Positions 12,201-24,090 of a stretch of 64,000 nucleotides of DNA are shown here, in pieces; positions within the stretch are counted from its first letter, which is position 1, and each line of letters opens with the position of its first letter. The DNA lies in assembly GCF_964204865.1 (NCBI RefSeq), contig NC_135251.1:6138001-6202000 (forward strand). Direction: 5' to 3'. Made by a program: the position numbers and the translations under genes. The stretch comes from Styela clava. Lineage: Eukaryota > Chordata > Ascidiacea > Stolidobranchia > Styelidae. Below the pieces are notes generated by a model. That model made no database searches. It was given only the letters and a program-made list of their open reading frames with translations, and was not told where the DNA came from.

Positions 12201-15200
12201 TAGCTGCTGTTCAGTAGAATTTTTAGGGTATAATAAAGTTTAGTCTAAACGTTTCTCACGATAAATTCTGTTACGTAAAAAAATGTAATTTACTCCTTGC
12301 GTAGATTATAAATAAAATTAATTCTTAGTCAAAACCGCCGCTTGATTGTTTCCTCGGGCATAAACTTCCTTGTTTACTTCATGACATTGGCCAATGAGCA
12401 AGATAAAAAAATAAACGTAACAATGCCCCCTTTCGCATACGCTCAGACACAATTCTCACTCAAACAGATTTTCAGGCGTGGTCGAGAACAATACCTCATT
12501 TTCGCGTTTTTGAATTATATTCGTTAATTTTAGTTGTTTTTCGGAAATTCAAATATAAATCAAATAAGTCAATGATCCCTTTGTCTTCCTAGGAGTTTCA
12601 GTTTGATTACAGTAATCAAAAATTAGTATAGAAACAGCTGTGATGGACTAGGCTAAAATTCTTCACCGGTACTTTTAAAAAACAAATTATTGAATGGTAT
12701 GAATTAGAATGATAGTTTGAAACAAATACCCCATTTTACAGGCAACAACTCGCAAAACCACTCTTAAAATAAGCACCGAAAATTTTAAAATGGTAAAGTA
12801 TAGGAAGAATTTTCCGGAGTCAAAGGTCGGGGAATGGTCCATTCAGTGAAGCGTCCCGGGCCAGGTTATTTTACTCCGTCCGTATTTTGCCGACCACTGA
12901 GATACGCAAACTGTCGTACCTTACTGCGAAGACGAGTCCAGCCATCCTTTCGCTTGTGATAATCGCCCACGTGATTCAAACCAACGAAAGCATGCAGAGT
13001 AAAGTAATCAAGTGCACGAAGCGCCGAACAAAAACAGGTTTCGCGAAAACAGGTTTATGAAATGAACTCCCATATAACATTAGCAAAAATACAACATTCA
13101 CTTTTCTAATAGTTTCTACTGCAAATCTGGACTGCAGAGATGGGGAGCAAAGAAAGTAGTTTGTCTTTGGACAGGAGAATGGTCGGAAGAACCACCTACT
13201 TGCAAAAGTAAATTTATTCAATTATTGATATTTAAACTCTCAAACAGTTGTAAGCCAGTTCAATTTGAAATTAATTCTTGGTTCAAACTGAACTAGGCAC
13301 GATGAAAAATCTTATTTGAAAGTAATAGTATTTTAAACAAGTAGGTAATGAGTCACTCACGGATGTTACAATGCCTGTCCGAAGCAGGCAACAGACCTGT
13401 GAGCGACCGGAACTGTAAATCGAAAACTCTCAATGGATGAAGTGGATTTTTTGAAAAGATATAATCCCAGTCATATGACAGTTGTGTCGAGAAATTGTTT
13501 TGAACATAAATTTCAAATAATAATTAAATAATGTTGTATCACTATAGCATAGCACCGTAATCTAATTCTAACATACAATTTAAATATTTAATGTTAAAAA
13601 ATTTTCTTCAGAATATGATCCCAAATGTCCTGCTGCTCACAAACACACCTCATGTCCCGACACAAACTGTGCAGTCAATGCTGATTGCAATGACGACAAG
13701 AAGCTTTGTTGTCCTACAAAATGTGGAACGTCTGTTTGTTGGGATTTACCGAAACGAACAATTTCTAAAGGTTAGATTATTTTCTAAATGTGTTCTATTG
13801 AAAGTTTCAATTTGTGATAAAACTATTAGAAAAGAACTTGGCATTTATGTTTTAATGCATCATCTAATTATCTGTGAGGGGGCGGGATATCAATAGGTTG
13901 AACCTCAACCCTACGATCTAACATGGCGTTCTGTGGTGAGTAACTCCATATGTCTTGTGTGGTGGAGGACTCGTATGGTATCTCCATATGAAAAACCTTA
14001 TTCCGACAAATTATCTTTCTCATGGAATATCCATACAATAAATCATAATTATAAACGATACCATCTAGTCGTGTGTTCGTGGGAGGGGGGGGGGTATTCT
14101 CATCAAAAAAACTTTAAACCCATGATCTAGCCTTGTGGGGGGTGGGAGGATTTTCATACAATAAACCTTGACCCTGCAACTAGACATGTTCTCAGATTCG
14201 AACACTTGATGTAATTTCTTTTTCACTTTATTAAGGTCGTGAATCTACAAACAAACTAAAATAATAAACTTTTAAGATGTAAAGTTAGATAACATTGTAT
14301 TACAGAAGCGCTCCTATTGTTAGTACTTGGTGGATTTGGCAGAAACCAATGCCCTAAGAACTGCTTGAGAAACGCGTGTGAGACTGCACGATGTCCAGCA
14401 AATCTCAAAGCACAATGTAGAACATCATGCAGTGGTTGCCGAGCTCAGTTTTATGATTTTAATCAAGAGGTTACCGGAAAGTGTAAGTGTATACTTATTA
14501 CATATAATAGGCTTCTATTGCTCATTAGGAACTTGATTTGAAGCCAATACAATTTCATCACAAAGAGTTTGTTGGTATGACTTGTAGGGTATGTAGTACA
14601 AAGTATGTGAGATAACCATATATAATCTTTGTGTGCAGTATTTGGTGTTTTCAGATTTTCTATTTCTCACAAACGTTTTAAGACTTTAAAGCCATTGTAA
14701 CCTTTTGTAAAGACGATTCCTAAAACTGCTTATTGATAAATATTGAATAAAATGACAGAATAAATAAAAAATATTTTATTGATGTTTAACTTCAATTTTG
14801 TTTATTTAATTCAGGTCAATGTTCACGTGGATATGTCGCGCCAAACTGCAATCAACAGCAATGTGCAAACTATAGATGCATCACAAATGGTCAGCAGGTT
14901 TCCTACTACTATGCCAGTCAATACTACAACCCCAACATACAATGTCGCATGAGCAGCTGTGGTGGATGCTTTCCCCAATTCTACGATAGACGTGGACGAA
15001 GAATCAATTGCAGACAAATATTGCAATATGTATCGAATCCAGGAATTCCAGGTAGTAATAATGTGAAAGGTTTAATTGAAATTGAATGATATAATATAAC
15101 TGTTGATCGATTTTTGTATTTGAATATCTGTTTTGGATAAACAATGTCGAAGTCAAAATTTTCTACAGCAAACCATCTCAAATACATGAATAAATGAAAT

Positions 15201-15297
15201 TTTAGATGCGACTGAATTTCATAGTGACTTAAAAAACATTTTAATACAATTTTACTTTATCATACTTTTAGTGGCAAATCTACCAATTACCGGATGA
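6261..15297 (+). CDS. Secreted C-type lectin - sushi (CCP) - WAP - Cys-rich protein
   Basis: Exons: 6261-6321, 7787-8034, 8378-8564, (8945-9067 damaged), 9170-9245, 9640-9743, 10290-10371, 10451-10545, 10830-10914, 13113-13207, 13612-13770, 14306-14482, 14815-15051, 15272-15297. All flanks are AG/GT and phases join; without the damaged exon the product is 543 residues. Residues 1-20 are a signal peptide (VFLVLFMGFIG core). Residues 22-165 form a C-type lectin-like domain ending VICETE; the usual WND and EPN calcium/sugar motifs are not seen, so carbohydrate binding is doubtful. CCP modules follow at 166-225, 226-284 and 285-344, each split over two exons, with the W...PTC ending typical of the family. 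A WAP-like four-disulphide core (KLCCPTKCGTSVC) lies at 345-397. Two related Cys-rich modules (CRTSCSGC..QFYD, CRMSSCGGC..QFYD) occupy 398-535. There is no membrane anchor near the C terminus. The start is chosen for the signal peptide and the gtaagt donor. Role inferred: extracellular recognition or matrix protein; the ligand is unknown. Confidence 0.8.
8945..9067 (+). pseudogene. Degraded exon 4 of the lectin/CCP gene
   Basis: This exon should encode the first CCP half (LCTPLQYHVYNSVY). Here the original acceptor context is altered, and the nearest cag leaves the exon one base out of frame. One extra base near 8992 (relative to the left-arm copy) brings the frame back for VVKTTKVSPAYDIELC. 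At the 3' end the base before the donor is T where the other copy has A, so joining to the next exon makes TAA. The exon begins and ends in phase 1, so skipping it keeps the rest of the gene in frame and leaves CETE joined to QLSC. I infer that it is skipped. Confidence 0.6.
9790..10015 (+). mobile_element. MITE-like repeat in lectin-gene intron 6
   Basis: This is the mirror copy of 1580-1810. It starts with gtagtgtgtgtaccaggtta and ends near ggtacacacacgtctggagcg. The same family is dispersed through the window (31085-31315, 42050-42215, 44905-45085, 62500-62975). Confidence 0.55.
11131..13112 (+). other. Rest of lectin-gene intron 9, with a MITE at 12336-12845
   Basis: This is the largest intron of the gene. 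Positions 11690-11730 look hAT-derived (ggttgctagc, gcgggtcgcatata). From about 12336 to 12845 lies a ~510 bp element with ends tttcctcgggcataaa and gtcaaaggtcggggaatggtcc, of the same family as 27685-28192. The open frames at 11130-11408 (-) and 12342-12527 (+) have no domain and overlap repeat sequence, so they are not called as genes. Confidence 0.5.
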
Positions 15298-15593
15298 GTA
15301 CTGCAGACTACCGAAGACGGATCACAACAACATATTGATCCTAAACAAAACTTACCTGATTTAAGCCTGTTATCCATGATTACAAAATTTATGGAAGGAG
15401 ACCTGGAGCATCATTCAAACTTCTATAATCTGATTTAAACAAATGCCCAAAAAGCATCTCTCCAGCCACATCTCTAATTACAACATCCCCAATAAGGCCT
15501 AATGTCATAAACTGTTTGTCCATGCCATATCTCTCGTAAAATAGATTTAAACTGACGAAGGTGTTAAATATGCATGTTTTAATTGTTCCCTTC

Positions 15594-15599
15594 AATAAA
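15594..15599 (+). terminator. Polyadenylation signal AATAAA of the lectin/CCP gene
   Basis: A canonical AATAAA followed by an A-rich run lies about 300 bases after the TGA at 15295-15297 and is the first good signal downstream. It fits a 3' UTR of about 320 bases. Confidence 0.55.
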
Positions 15600-15619
15600 A
15601 AAAATTCTTAATTGATGTT

Positions 15620-17750
15620 TTCATCACCTTCGAAAAACTCTTAACTTGTATATTTTAGGATATTTGTATATATCATATATATCAGTTTGTTGGCGATTAC
15701 CGATAAGAATAAATGTATATCCAGTGTCACTTGAGTCTGAATGCAGTCACAAGATTGGCGCGAGGGGAAGTGTGATTTTTCCAAGCCTGAAACCGGATGC
15801 TTGGCATTCGATATGCAAAATCGCAACATTAGGAATATGATTGAATTGACGGGTTCATCTTGCTTTGCGTTACAATCCGAGAGACCAATAAAGCATGAGT
15901 TTTTGCCGCAGACCCATTACGTATGGAGGACATTGCGGAATTCGTTCTACACCAGCGGTGTACAACCGTATAGCCTTGTGGGCATTGAGACACGTGAACT
16001 ACACTAGTCACATTAAACGGAATACGCTGTATCATCGTAGTAGCATGATATGGCACCCTGCCGGTATCTTAGCAGCCTGGTACTCGCGACTTAACGACAA
16101 TTAAATAAGGGTGAGTTTTGAAGAGGAAATATATCACTCGAAGCTGCACACTGGCATAATAAGGAACCTGTCGACTCGAGACCAAAATCAAAGCGCACAG
16201 CTCTTCGCCGGCCTTAGTTTGTTGACGAAATTAATAGGTCTTTGGCTTCGCCCGCCTCGATCGTTTTTGTTTATTACAAAAAACTAATGCGAATTCGATT
16301 ATAAAATTCTGCATTTTTGATTTTTTTCTGTTATAAAGTAATCATAAGCATTAGAAAATAGGTTTAGAGAAAAATTACCTGAAATTTAACAATTGTCTGA
16401 TTTTAGGGAAACAAGAAATTGAACGTGCAAGCCTGAAATGCCCACTGCGTCAAGCGCGCGTCTTTTCTGTTTGGAAGTCAATGGAGTCCCGTATGCGTCA
16501 ACCAACATAGTTAACTACGTAAAATTTTGGTGTCACGGTTTATCCTAACTTAATTGAAAAAAATTTCACGTTACGTAAAATACTCAATTTGGTAAATCTA
16601 ACTTGGCTTTTGAAATATTTTGTTTGTCTGAAAGTCATGACCAATACCTTTTACAACATGAAATGGCAGATATAGACTATATATATATATTGTGTTTCTT
16701 TCAGGTTATTATGCAATTTATGAGGTTTTGGACACGTGAGTGGACATATGGATCGTTTTGATATTATTATTGTTGTTCTTGTTGATATTCTTCTTCTTCG
16801 TTATGATAAAATCGCTTTTCTCGACGATTACTGGACCATTTGCTTTGAAATTTTTAGTGGGTAAAGAATGATTATTTTTCCCAGAAGGCTATTGCTTTTA
16901 TTCTATCCTAAATTTTCTACGAATCCTATGAGATCTAATATTTCATTCAAAATTGCGCTGTATTACTTTTTAATTATGGGAACACGGTTTTTTATTCCGC
17001 CAAGCGTGACGGCTGACTGTTAAAATTCTTGCGACTGGAAACTCGGAAATTTTTGAGGGTACGGCACCGGTAACTTCATAGGAGAGGAATGCTTCGATCT
17101 GGTCCACGTGTCCATATATTTGAGCGTTGCTCTCTTGTATTTTTTGTCACAATGTTTAAATTTTTAGATAATTTCTTTATTGATAATTCCTCGTCTCAAT
17201 TGACTTTATTGTTTCCGCAAGGTATCATCATGTTAGTCAGAAACACGTCTGTTGTAACTGCGTTGACCCGAGCATGACGCTGAGTATTTAAACATTTTTC
17301 CCCGACTGACTGTCTCGTTTTTCATGAATATTTTATATCTAACTATTTTTTCCTGACGGACTCCCTCAATATCCAACTTGTATTCAATAAGAAAAATATG
17401 TTCAAATACTGTTTAATTGACATCATTTGCAGCTGTACACAGCCAGATGTCGACGACACGTTAACTCCATAGTTTATTCGCGGCTCTTCGTCTATCGCAG
17501 TCGAATTATTGTCTGTTGTTTTTTTCCCTCAAATAATTTATTTATACTGTTTATTTGTACAATATTTCGTGCATGACGGAAATAATTATCTGAATCTTAT
17601 AATTTTAATTTTCGACCCAACTGCTGTTGGATCTCCAGCGCCGTTAGTGTCTATTTCTATATAGCTGGCACGTATTGCACCTTTTGTTTTTGGCAACGTC
17701 ACAAAAGTCTCACTTCATTGCTCGCATTTGACGTGTTTCATCTTTATCGT
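15620..17750. other. Intergenic sequence without a supported gene
   Basis: Overlapping open frames on both strands at 15641-16104 show no domain and no splice context; the dense overlap of frames suggests a low-stop stretch of repeat origin. From about 16710 to 17135 lies a copy of the GGACACG element on the - strand: gtggacatatggatcgtttt at one end and cacgtgtccatatatttgagc at the other, with the family phrase tggaccatttgctttgaaattt between them. A run of TTATTATTATTGTTGTTCTT lies at 16762-16800. Confidence 0.5.
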
Positions 17751-17752
17751 AA

Positions 17753-17947
17753 TTGCAATGTGTTAGGAATGAAACTGTGGTGGATCTTTTGAATAATACT
17801 TATTATATATTGGCAAGTAGGATATACTCCATTACTCAAATTGTCGATAACCAAGAAGGGCAATATTATTTTAATAAATTTTCCAACGAAAGTCAACAAG
17901 TTTGGAATAGTTTAACTTTGAATTGGAAGGAAATCTTAGCAAAATGA
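17753..17947 (+). other. Orphan open frame, possible terminal exon
   Basis: A 64-codon open frame (NETVVDLLNN ... LNWKEILAK, then stop) has a coding-like amino-acid mix and is not part of any repeat I can see elsewhere in the window. There is no convincing partner exon: no clear acceptor directly upstream and no domain I recognise. It could be the last exon of a gene lost to transposon insertion, or chance. I assign no function. Confidence 0.25.
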
Positions 17948-18784
17948 AAATAGACCTAAATATTATAGACATGTTGATTCTGAAGAAAAAACTACAAATA
18001 AAATTAAGAATTTACTAAAAAGTATGAAAATTAGATGAAACGCTACATGCCATGACAATTACATAGTACAAAAATATGATTTGAATATACCAATTAATTG
18101 GATTTGAAAGTGCAAAATACCTAAGTATATAGATTACAGCGGTTCCCAAACTATGGGTCGCGACCCACTGGTTGGTTGCTATAGGAATCTTAGTGAGTCG
18201 TGAAAAGATGTGGAAAGCTTTAATTAATTATACTGGTTATTAGAATCGGTGGCGACTCGATTGGTAAATCTTCAAATAAAAAAAAAGAAATTAAATTGAA
18301 TTTAAATTCTAATCTGTGAAAGTTTCGTTTTTACGATCTTCTCAAAGGAACAAAAGTTTGTTACACAAAGAATGACTGTGTGGCTTTTTTACGCATAGCA
18401 GTTCTGTACCCTGTACAGCACTTCTTACCGTGTTTCCCCGAAATTTAGACTGGGTTTAGATTTCTTTTCTTTTCAAGAATAACACTATGGTTTTTTTGGG
18501 GAGAGGTCTTTTGTGTTCATTTATCAAAAAAAAAATTACATTGTAGAAAATCACGGTATTTTTTAATAAACCTTATAAAAAACCGACATCCATTGTTTTT
18601 ATTTAAATGTCCTATACAAAAATCAAGTGACAATTATCATAATTGTGATATCACACAATATTGAATAGTGGTGTGATCTTCACCTTACCTCAGGCCAATG
18701 AACCTTTCTTCTCCGATACATTTTAAATTTATATTGAGGGTAGGGTTTAATTGGATCATTTTTAAAATTCAAATTAGGACTATA
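17948..18784. other. Intergenic; hAT-like and cccc-gaaa MITE remnants
   Basis: Position 18140 starts ggttcccaaactatgggtcg, the usual left end of hAT-type elements in this window. Positions 18428-18560 resemble the element at 30079-30338 (gtgtttccccgaaatttag, then a long A/T-rich tail). No gene is seen. Confidence 0.45.
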
Positions 18785-21080
18785 TTCATATATATATAGG
18801 AACTGACTATAAAGACTTTGAAATTATGTACTGTAGAAATTTGCTAAAAGAATTGGTTGGAGAACGAAAAACTTTAAGTAAGTGGAAACCTTTATAACAC
18901 TCAATAAGTCTGGTGATTTGTTTTCTCCCACCAAAACTCTAATACAATGTTGGAAAACCATAAATAGGACTTTCAGCATTTTTCGTAATAGGAAATAGTT
19001 TCAAACATACTTTTCTGTTGGACTTTTAAAAAACTTTCACCATTTTTCTGGTTGAACTAACAATAGAAACGTGTAAAAATTTTTGCAGTAAATGATCGAT
19101 ATGAAACATTGTATTATAACACGTCATTTACAAAATAAAGTGTAGTTTTATTCAAAGATGTTGAGATTAAATTAAACTATCTAGATCACAGTACCAAATC
19201 AAACAGGATAATCAGCAGGACAGGTGAAACTGACATTTTAAGAAGAGTCAGATCTGACAACAGAAACTCAGGAATTATGTACTGTTGAAATATGCTAAAT
19301 GAATTGTTTTGAGAACGAAATCCTTTAGTAAGTGGAAACCTTTATAACACTCTGTAGGTCTGGAGATTTGTTTCAGACATACATTTCTGTTGGACTTCTG
19401 GAAAACTGTAAATAGAACTTTTCATAGCATTTTTCGGGTTGGACTAACATAGAAACGTGTAGAAAATTTTGTTGTAAATGATCGATATGAAAAATTGTAT
19501 TATAATACAACGTCATTTACAAGACAGACTGTAGTTTTATTCAAGGATGTTGAGATTGTCAAATCTTTTGACACACATTAAACTACTTATATCACGGTTC
19601 CAAATCAAACAGGGTAATAACCAGCATAGGTGAAACCGACATTCTAAGAAGAATCTGAACGACTATAAAAACTCAGAAATTATGTACTGTGAAATATATT
19701 CAAAAAGAATTGGTGGGAGATCGAAACTCTTAGGAAGTGTGTAACTTTGATATTATTTTTCGAAATTTCGGTCAGAATTTTGAATAGGTATAAATAGAAC
19801 TTCTGAATGAATTTCTAAATCAACTTCCAGGGTAGATTCTCTTGACTTAGAATTTTTTTTGCAGTAATTGGTTTGCTATGAAACAAACAATTTGAAACAA
19901 TACAGATGTCATTTTCGATCTAGGCTATAATTTTATGTACATAGCTAGAGAATTGTATGCCAGCACTTCGACAATCATTTACATTTTGTACTGAACTGAC
20001 CATATCCTATGATCAAGAATACAATTTCCAGCAGGCATTCCAAGGTCAATCTGACAATGAGCATAGAAAAATAATATCCTGTAAAAGTAGGAGAAGATTT
20101 ATTAACTGAAATACTTAATAAAACTTCAAAGTTTGTAGCTTGTTTTAAAATAAACACTTACAATGATGTGCTGAAAAATTATTCATTGATAACTGACAAT
20201 AAAACCTTTGAATTTATGTACTGTTGATATAAGCTAAAAGAATTGGTTGGAGAACGAAACCCTTTTGTAGGTGGAAACCTTTATAACACTCCGTAAGTCT
20301 GGTGATTTGTTTCATACATACATTTCTGTTGGACTTTTGGAAAACTATAAAGAGGACTTTACCATTTTTCGGATTGGACTAACATCGAAACGTGTGAAAA
20401 TCCTTGCAGTAAATGATCGATATGAAACATTGTATTATAATACAACGTTATTTACAAGACAGACTGTAGTTTTATTCAAAGATGTTGAGATTGCCTTGCG
20501 TCAAATATTTGGCACAAATTAAACTATTTAGATCACAGTACCAAATCGAACAGGATAATCAGCAGGATAGGTGAAACAAAAATTCTTGGAAGAATCTGAT
20601 CTGAAAACAAAAACTCAGAAATTATGTATAGTGGAAATATGCTTAAAGAATTGATTGGAGAACGAAACCCTTTTGTGAGTGGAAACCTTTACAACACTCC
20701 GTAAGTCTGGTGATTTGTTTCAGACATACATTTCTCTTGGCCTGTTAAAAAACTATGAATAGGACTTTCACCATTTTTCGGGTTGATCAAACATAGAAAC
20801 GTGAGAAAAATTTTGCAGTAAATGATCGATATGAAACATTGTATTATAATACAACGTTATTTACAAGACAGACTGTAGTTTTATTCAAAGATGTTGAGAT
20901 TGCCCTGCGTCAAATCTTTGACAAACTCTAAACTACTTCAAATACCAAATCAAATCAAACATGATAATAACCAGCATAGATGAAACCGACATCCTAAGAA
21001 GAATCTGAACTGACTATAAAAACTTAGAAATTAAGTACTGTGAAATATATTCAAAAATAATTGGTGGGAGATGAAAAAAG
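18785..21080 (+). repeat. Tandem array, about 0.41 kb unit, with exon-like patches
   Basis: The marker aattatgtactgt (or a close variant) recurs near 18822, 19273, 19679, 20212, 20621 and 21030; the 19.7-20.2 kb interval is longer and diverged. Each unit holds, in order, a patch reading MLKELVGERNPF, a gtaagt/gtgagt or close variant directly after it, a conserved ggaaacctttataacactc block, an acceptor-like ttttgcag in most units, and a patch reading NDRYETLYYNTT...RQTVVLFKDVE. The unit at 20271-20522 is open for 83 codons, but other units carry stops at the same places. It looks like a duplicated exon pair of a lost gene that became a satellite-like array. I do not recognise the protein. Confidence 0.7.
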
Positions 21081-21284
21081 AATTACGAATTATGATGTAA
21101 CAAAACTTAAATTAATACATACGATTACCGGAGGAATTAGACTTTTTGTACCATAATTTTATTCCAACAACAGCAAATGCAATAAAATGTCTAACAACAG
21201 GAACGCCGTTCCGGTGCGTTCCGGCTACAGCTCACCACTGGTTATAGCCAAATTTGGCAGAGCCTTTTTTAATACAAAGCGCTT

Positions 21285-22430
21285 AGCTTAGACCAGCGTT
21301 TCCCAACCTTTTTCGGTCGCGGACTAATTTCTCACCGGCGAAAACCTTTGCGGACTCAAGGTACGTTTATTGCAACCGTACTCTAGTGAAGGAGCAATAA
21401 AACCAAACACAGCGCAATTTTAACGAATTTTAAAATCGGAAATTCGCCGCAAATACGCTCCGTTAAAAGAGCCGCCTTTTTAGGGTATAATACCCTTTTC
21501 TGTCGCACTATATTCAATCTATGACAACGACGAGAATTTAAATGATTTTCTATTTTAATTGTGTTCATGGTAACTCGCAATTGCGTCGACTTACGATCAA
21601 GATGATAGCATTACTTCTTTAGAATGCCACAGCAATCTGCTAACATATTGCCGACATATCTGCTAATCGATTACATTTAGTTTTGATACATATTTTTAAT
21701 GATCTTGCGAATTTGTTATCGTCGTTAAAAAATCCTATTGTCTGCTATAAACTTCCAGAAAGTACACTTTGATTTAGTTCTGATTAAAATATATTTAAAG
21801 TTTATTAGTAAATCAAAAATACATATTCACCGCATTGCTTAATCATTAATTTAATGGTGATCATTTTAATCTGCGGTTGTGTTGACGAAATAAAAGCAAT
21901 ACTAATCAGAAAATATCCTGACAATCCGTGGACACATAAATGCGTAGTAAAGTGCCAGATTTTATATTTTGTTTTGATCACATTTTTGTGAATTCATTAT
22001 TCAACAAATCTGAGCTGTTCGTACGACACTTACGGCGCTGCGGTACTGTATGTTCCCCAGCTTTTAATTTTAGGGGAGGGGAGGGTATTCCGAAATTTAG
22101 GGGGTGGTAAATATAAAACTGTTTGTAACTCATAAAAAATTGTTTGACAAACGATCTGGCATATACTATATATTTAAATCCAATTATACTTGAGGTCGGA
22201 ATTACTGTGTGAAACTGTACCTCAAAATTTGGAGGGTTGGTGATTGTGTTTGAAATTTTAGGGGGTGTAAGGAAATCACTGGCACAGATGTACCCCGAGC
22301 TTCTAGAGTGTTTCATTTGATGTCCGCTCCACAAAAAAGGTTGAAAACCACTTGTACGCAATAATGACACACTATGATAAGACATAGTTTTGTACTTTGG
22401 CATTCCAGTAAACTACGCGGGTTATTGTTT
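21285..22430. mobile_element. hAT-like transposon remnants
   Basis: Position 21291 reads agaccagcgtttcccaacct and 22335-22355 reads ggttgaaaaccacttgtac, both typical of non-autonomous hAT ends in this window. The 141-codon - frame at 21978-22403 lies inside this repeat and has no transposase motif, so it is not called as a gene. About 21195-21235 (ccgttccggtgcgttccggc) resembles 28330-28375 and is another small repeat. Confidence 0.45.
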
Positions 22431-22439
22431 GTTTCATAC

Positions 22440-23216
22440 AATTTGGTGGTTCCGGTATGGAATATTCTGCTACCGGTACTTTGGGATCACAAAAATTCAC
22501 TGATACTGTAACATATATACAAGAACTAATACATATATTTACATAATATTAATAATAATCGCAATCATGTTCTAGGTTCTGGCGAGTTGTGCTACCGGAA
22601 CGTGTTGGTGTTGGTAGTTCAGGCCTGTTTGAAAATAATATCCTGCTCGGTGGGTATTTCAATAACGGTTTCAATATGCGCAGGTTTATTTTTATCAATA
22701 CTTACAGTTTGTGGATTACCATTAATATCTTATAATATTTAGCATGCTTTTCCAACACTTGAAACGAACCAATATAAGAAGTCAGTAATGGTTTTTTAAT
22801 TACATCAACACGTGAAAATACATATGAGGAATCTTTTATTTCTTTGGAAATGAAAGTTTTTCTGTTTTGTGGGTTAGTTGGTCGCAAGTTTAGCCTGATA
22901 CACGTTTTTATGTGTGTCAAGAGTATCATGTTTGCCTATCGTGACATAATATAGCAGACTAATAGTACAAGCCGTAATAATCTACATGTATTTTCATTGC
23001 TAATATATATATTATAATTCCATTGTTTCGAGACTTCTCACTAAAATATACCAACTTCCATCAAAAAAATATATTTATAATAATAATATGTAGGGAATAG
23101 GCTATTAGTAATTTTAACAAAATGTTTAACAGCAAAGAAAAAATGATGACCCTAAAAAAAGTTGGTTTAGAAAGCTTGTTAACGTAAGCTGTTCTAAACT
23201 TAGCTTTCGGTTAATT
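22440..23216. other. Intergenic; nothing supported
   Basis: This stretch is AT-rich and contains two ctaccgg fragments near 22450 and 22590. The short open frame at 22702-22929 (-) has no domain. I see no splice sites framing coding sequence. Confidence 0.4.
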
Positions 23217-23507
23217 AATTACTTATCGATCTGTAAGTATATTGATGGATATTTGTCTGTCTGTCTGTTAGATGCACGCGATATCTCACGAAGGCGTGGT
23301 TGAATCTGCTCCAAATTTTGCATGTGCATTCGGCATATCTCGGACCAGAAGCCTATTGCTTTTGGATGAATTATGTTGTATAACTAGCGAGTTATTGATT
23401 AATTAGTGATGAGACACGCGGTGTCACTATAGAGTCATGAATCGAAACCGCAGTTTCGATCGATAAGTCTTCGGTCTCCGACCGATATTCTCGTTGTAGC
23501 TTCAAGT
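23217..23507 (-). repeat. Dispersed ~300 bp repeat, first arm of a palindromic pair
   Basis: On the - strand it runs from gagaatatcggtcggagacc to the terminal cgataagtaat, with tgtctgtctgt near that end. Four further copies are on the + strand: 23560-23868, 36069-36375, 54778-55051 and 58393-58678. No coding capacity; the fixed ends and uniform length suggest a non-autonomous mobile element. Confidence 0.75.
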
Positions 23508-23559
23508 CGAATTCCCTCTCATTTATGTAAGCCAGACCCAGCAGCAGTCAACAGAACCA

Positions 23560-23868
23560 ATAACAAAACGAGATTATCAGTCAGTCAGAGACGGAAGACT
23601 TATTGATCGAAAGTTAGGGGAACCCCCAAAACAGCGCTCTTACTCCATAGTGACACCTTGTGTCCCATTACTAATAAATTATTAACTCGCTAATTATTCG
23701 CCCAAAATCAATAGGCTTCTGGTCCGAGATATGATAAATGCACATTCAAAATCTGAAGCAGATTCAATCTTGCTTTCGTGAGATATCGCGTGCATTTAAG
23801 AGACAAATAAACATACAGACAGACAAATACCTATCAACATACTTACCGATTAAAATCGATAAGTAATC
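23560..23868 (+). repeat. Dispersed ~300 bp repeat, second arm of the pair
   Basis: This copy is inverted relative to 23217-23507 across a spacer of about 50 bases, so the two could form a long hairpin. It carries the variant block cccccaaaacagcgctctta, also in the 36069 copy but not in the 54778 or 58393 copies, which indicates at least two subfamilies. Confidence 0.75.
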
Positions 23869-23911
23869 ACCAGTCTTTCAATTGTTGTATTATACCGATA
23901 AAGAAGAATTC

Positions 23912-24000
23912 AAGGAGCTCCCGAAGTATGTGCACCAAGATGTCGAACAACTTGAACTTAACTTGTGTACCAGGTTAGATTTCAGGTTGTGCACAGTTGG
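23912..24000 (+). mobile_element. Fragment of the CTCCCGAAGTATG MITE family
   Basis: It begins gagctcccgaagtatgtgca and continues with a TGTACCAGGTTAG block, closest to the copy at 63896-64000. The complete, well-bounded member is at 38612-38847. Confidence 0.6.
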
Positions 24001-24090
24001 AATTTTCAGGATGATCATATTTCCTTTGCTGTTAAACTTTTTGTTAAAATTACTAATATTCCCTACATAGACTTAATTTTGTGTGCAGAG

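Noticed and set aside
15641-16104. Dense overlapping frames on both strands (62-88 codons)
   Set aside because: No domain, no exon borders and no conserved phrase; probably a low-stop stretch of unknown repeat.
21978-22403. 141-codon - strand open frame
   Set aside because: It lies inside hAT-like repeat sequence and starts next to a transposon end; no transposase motif or known domain.
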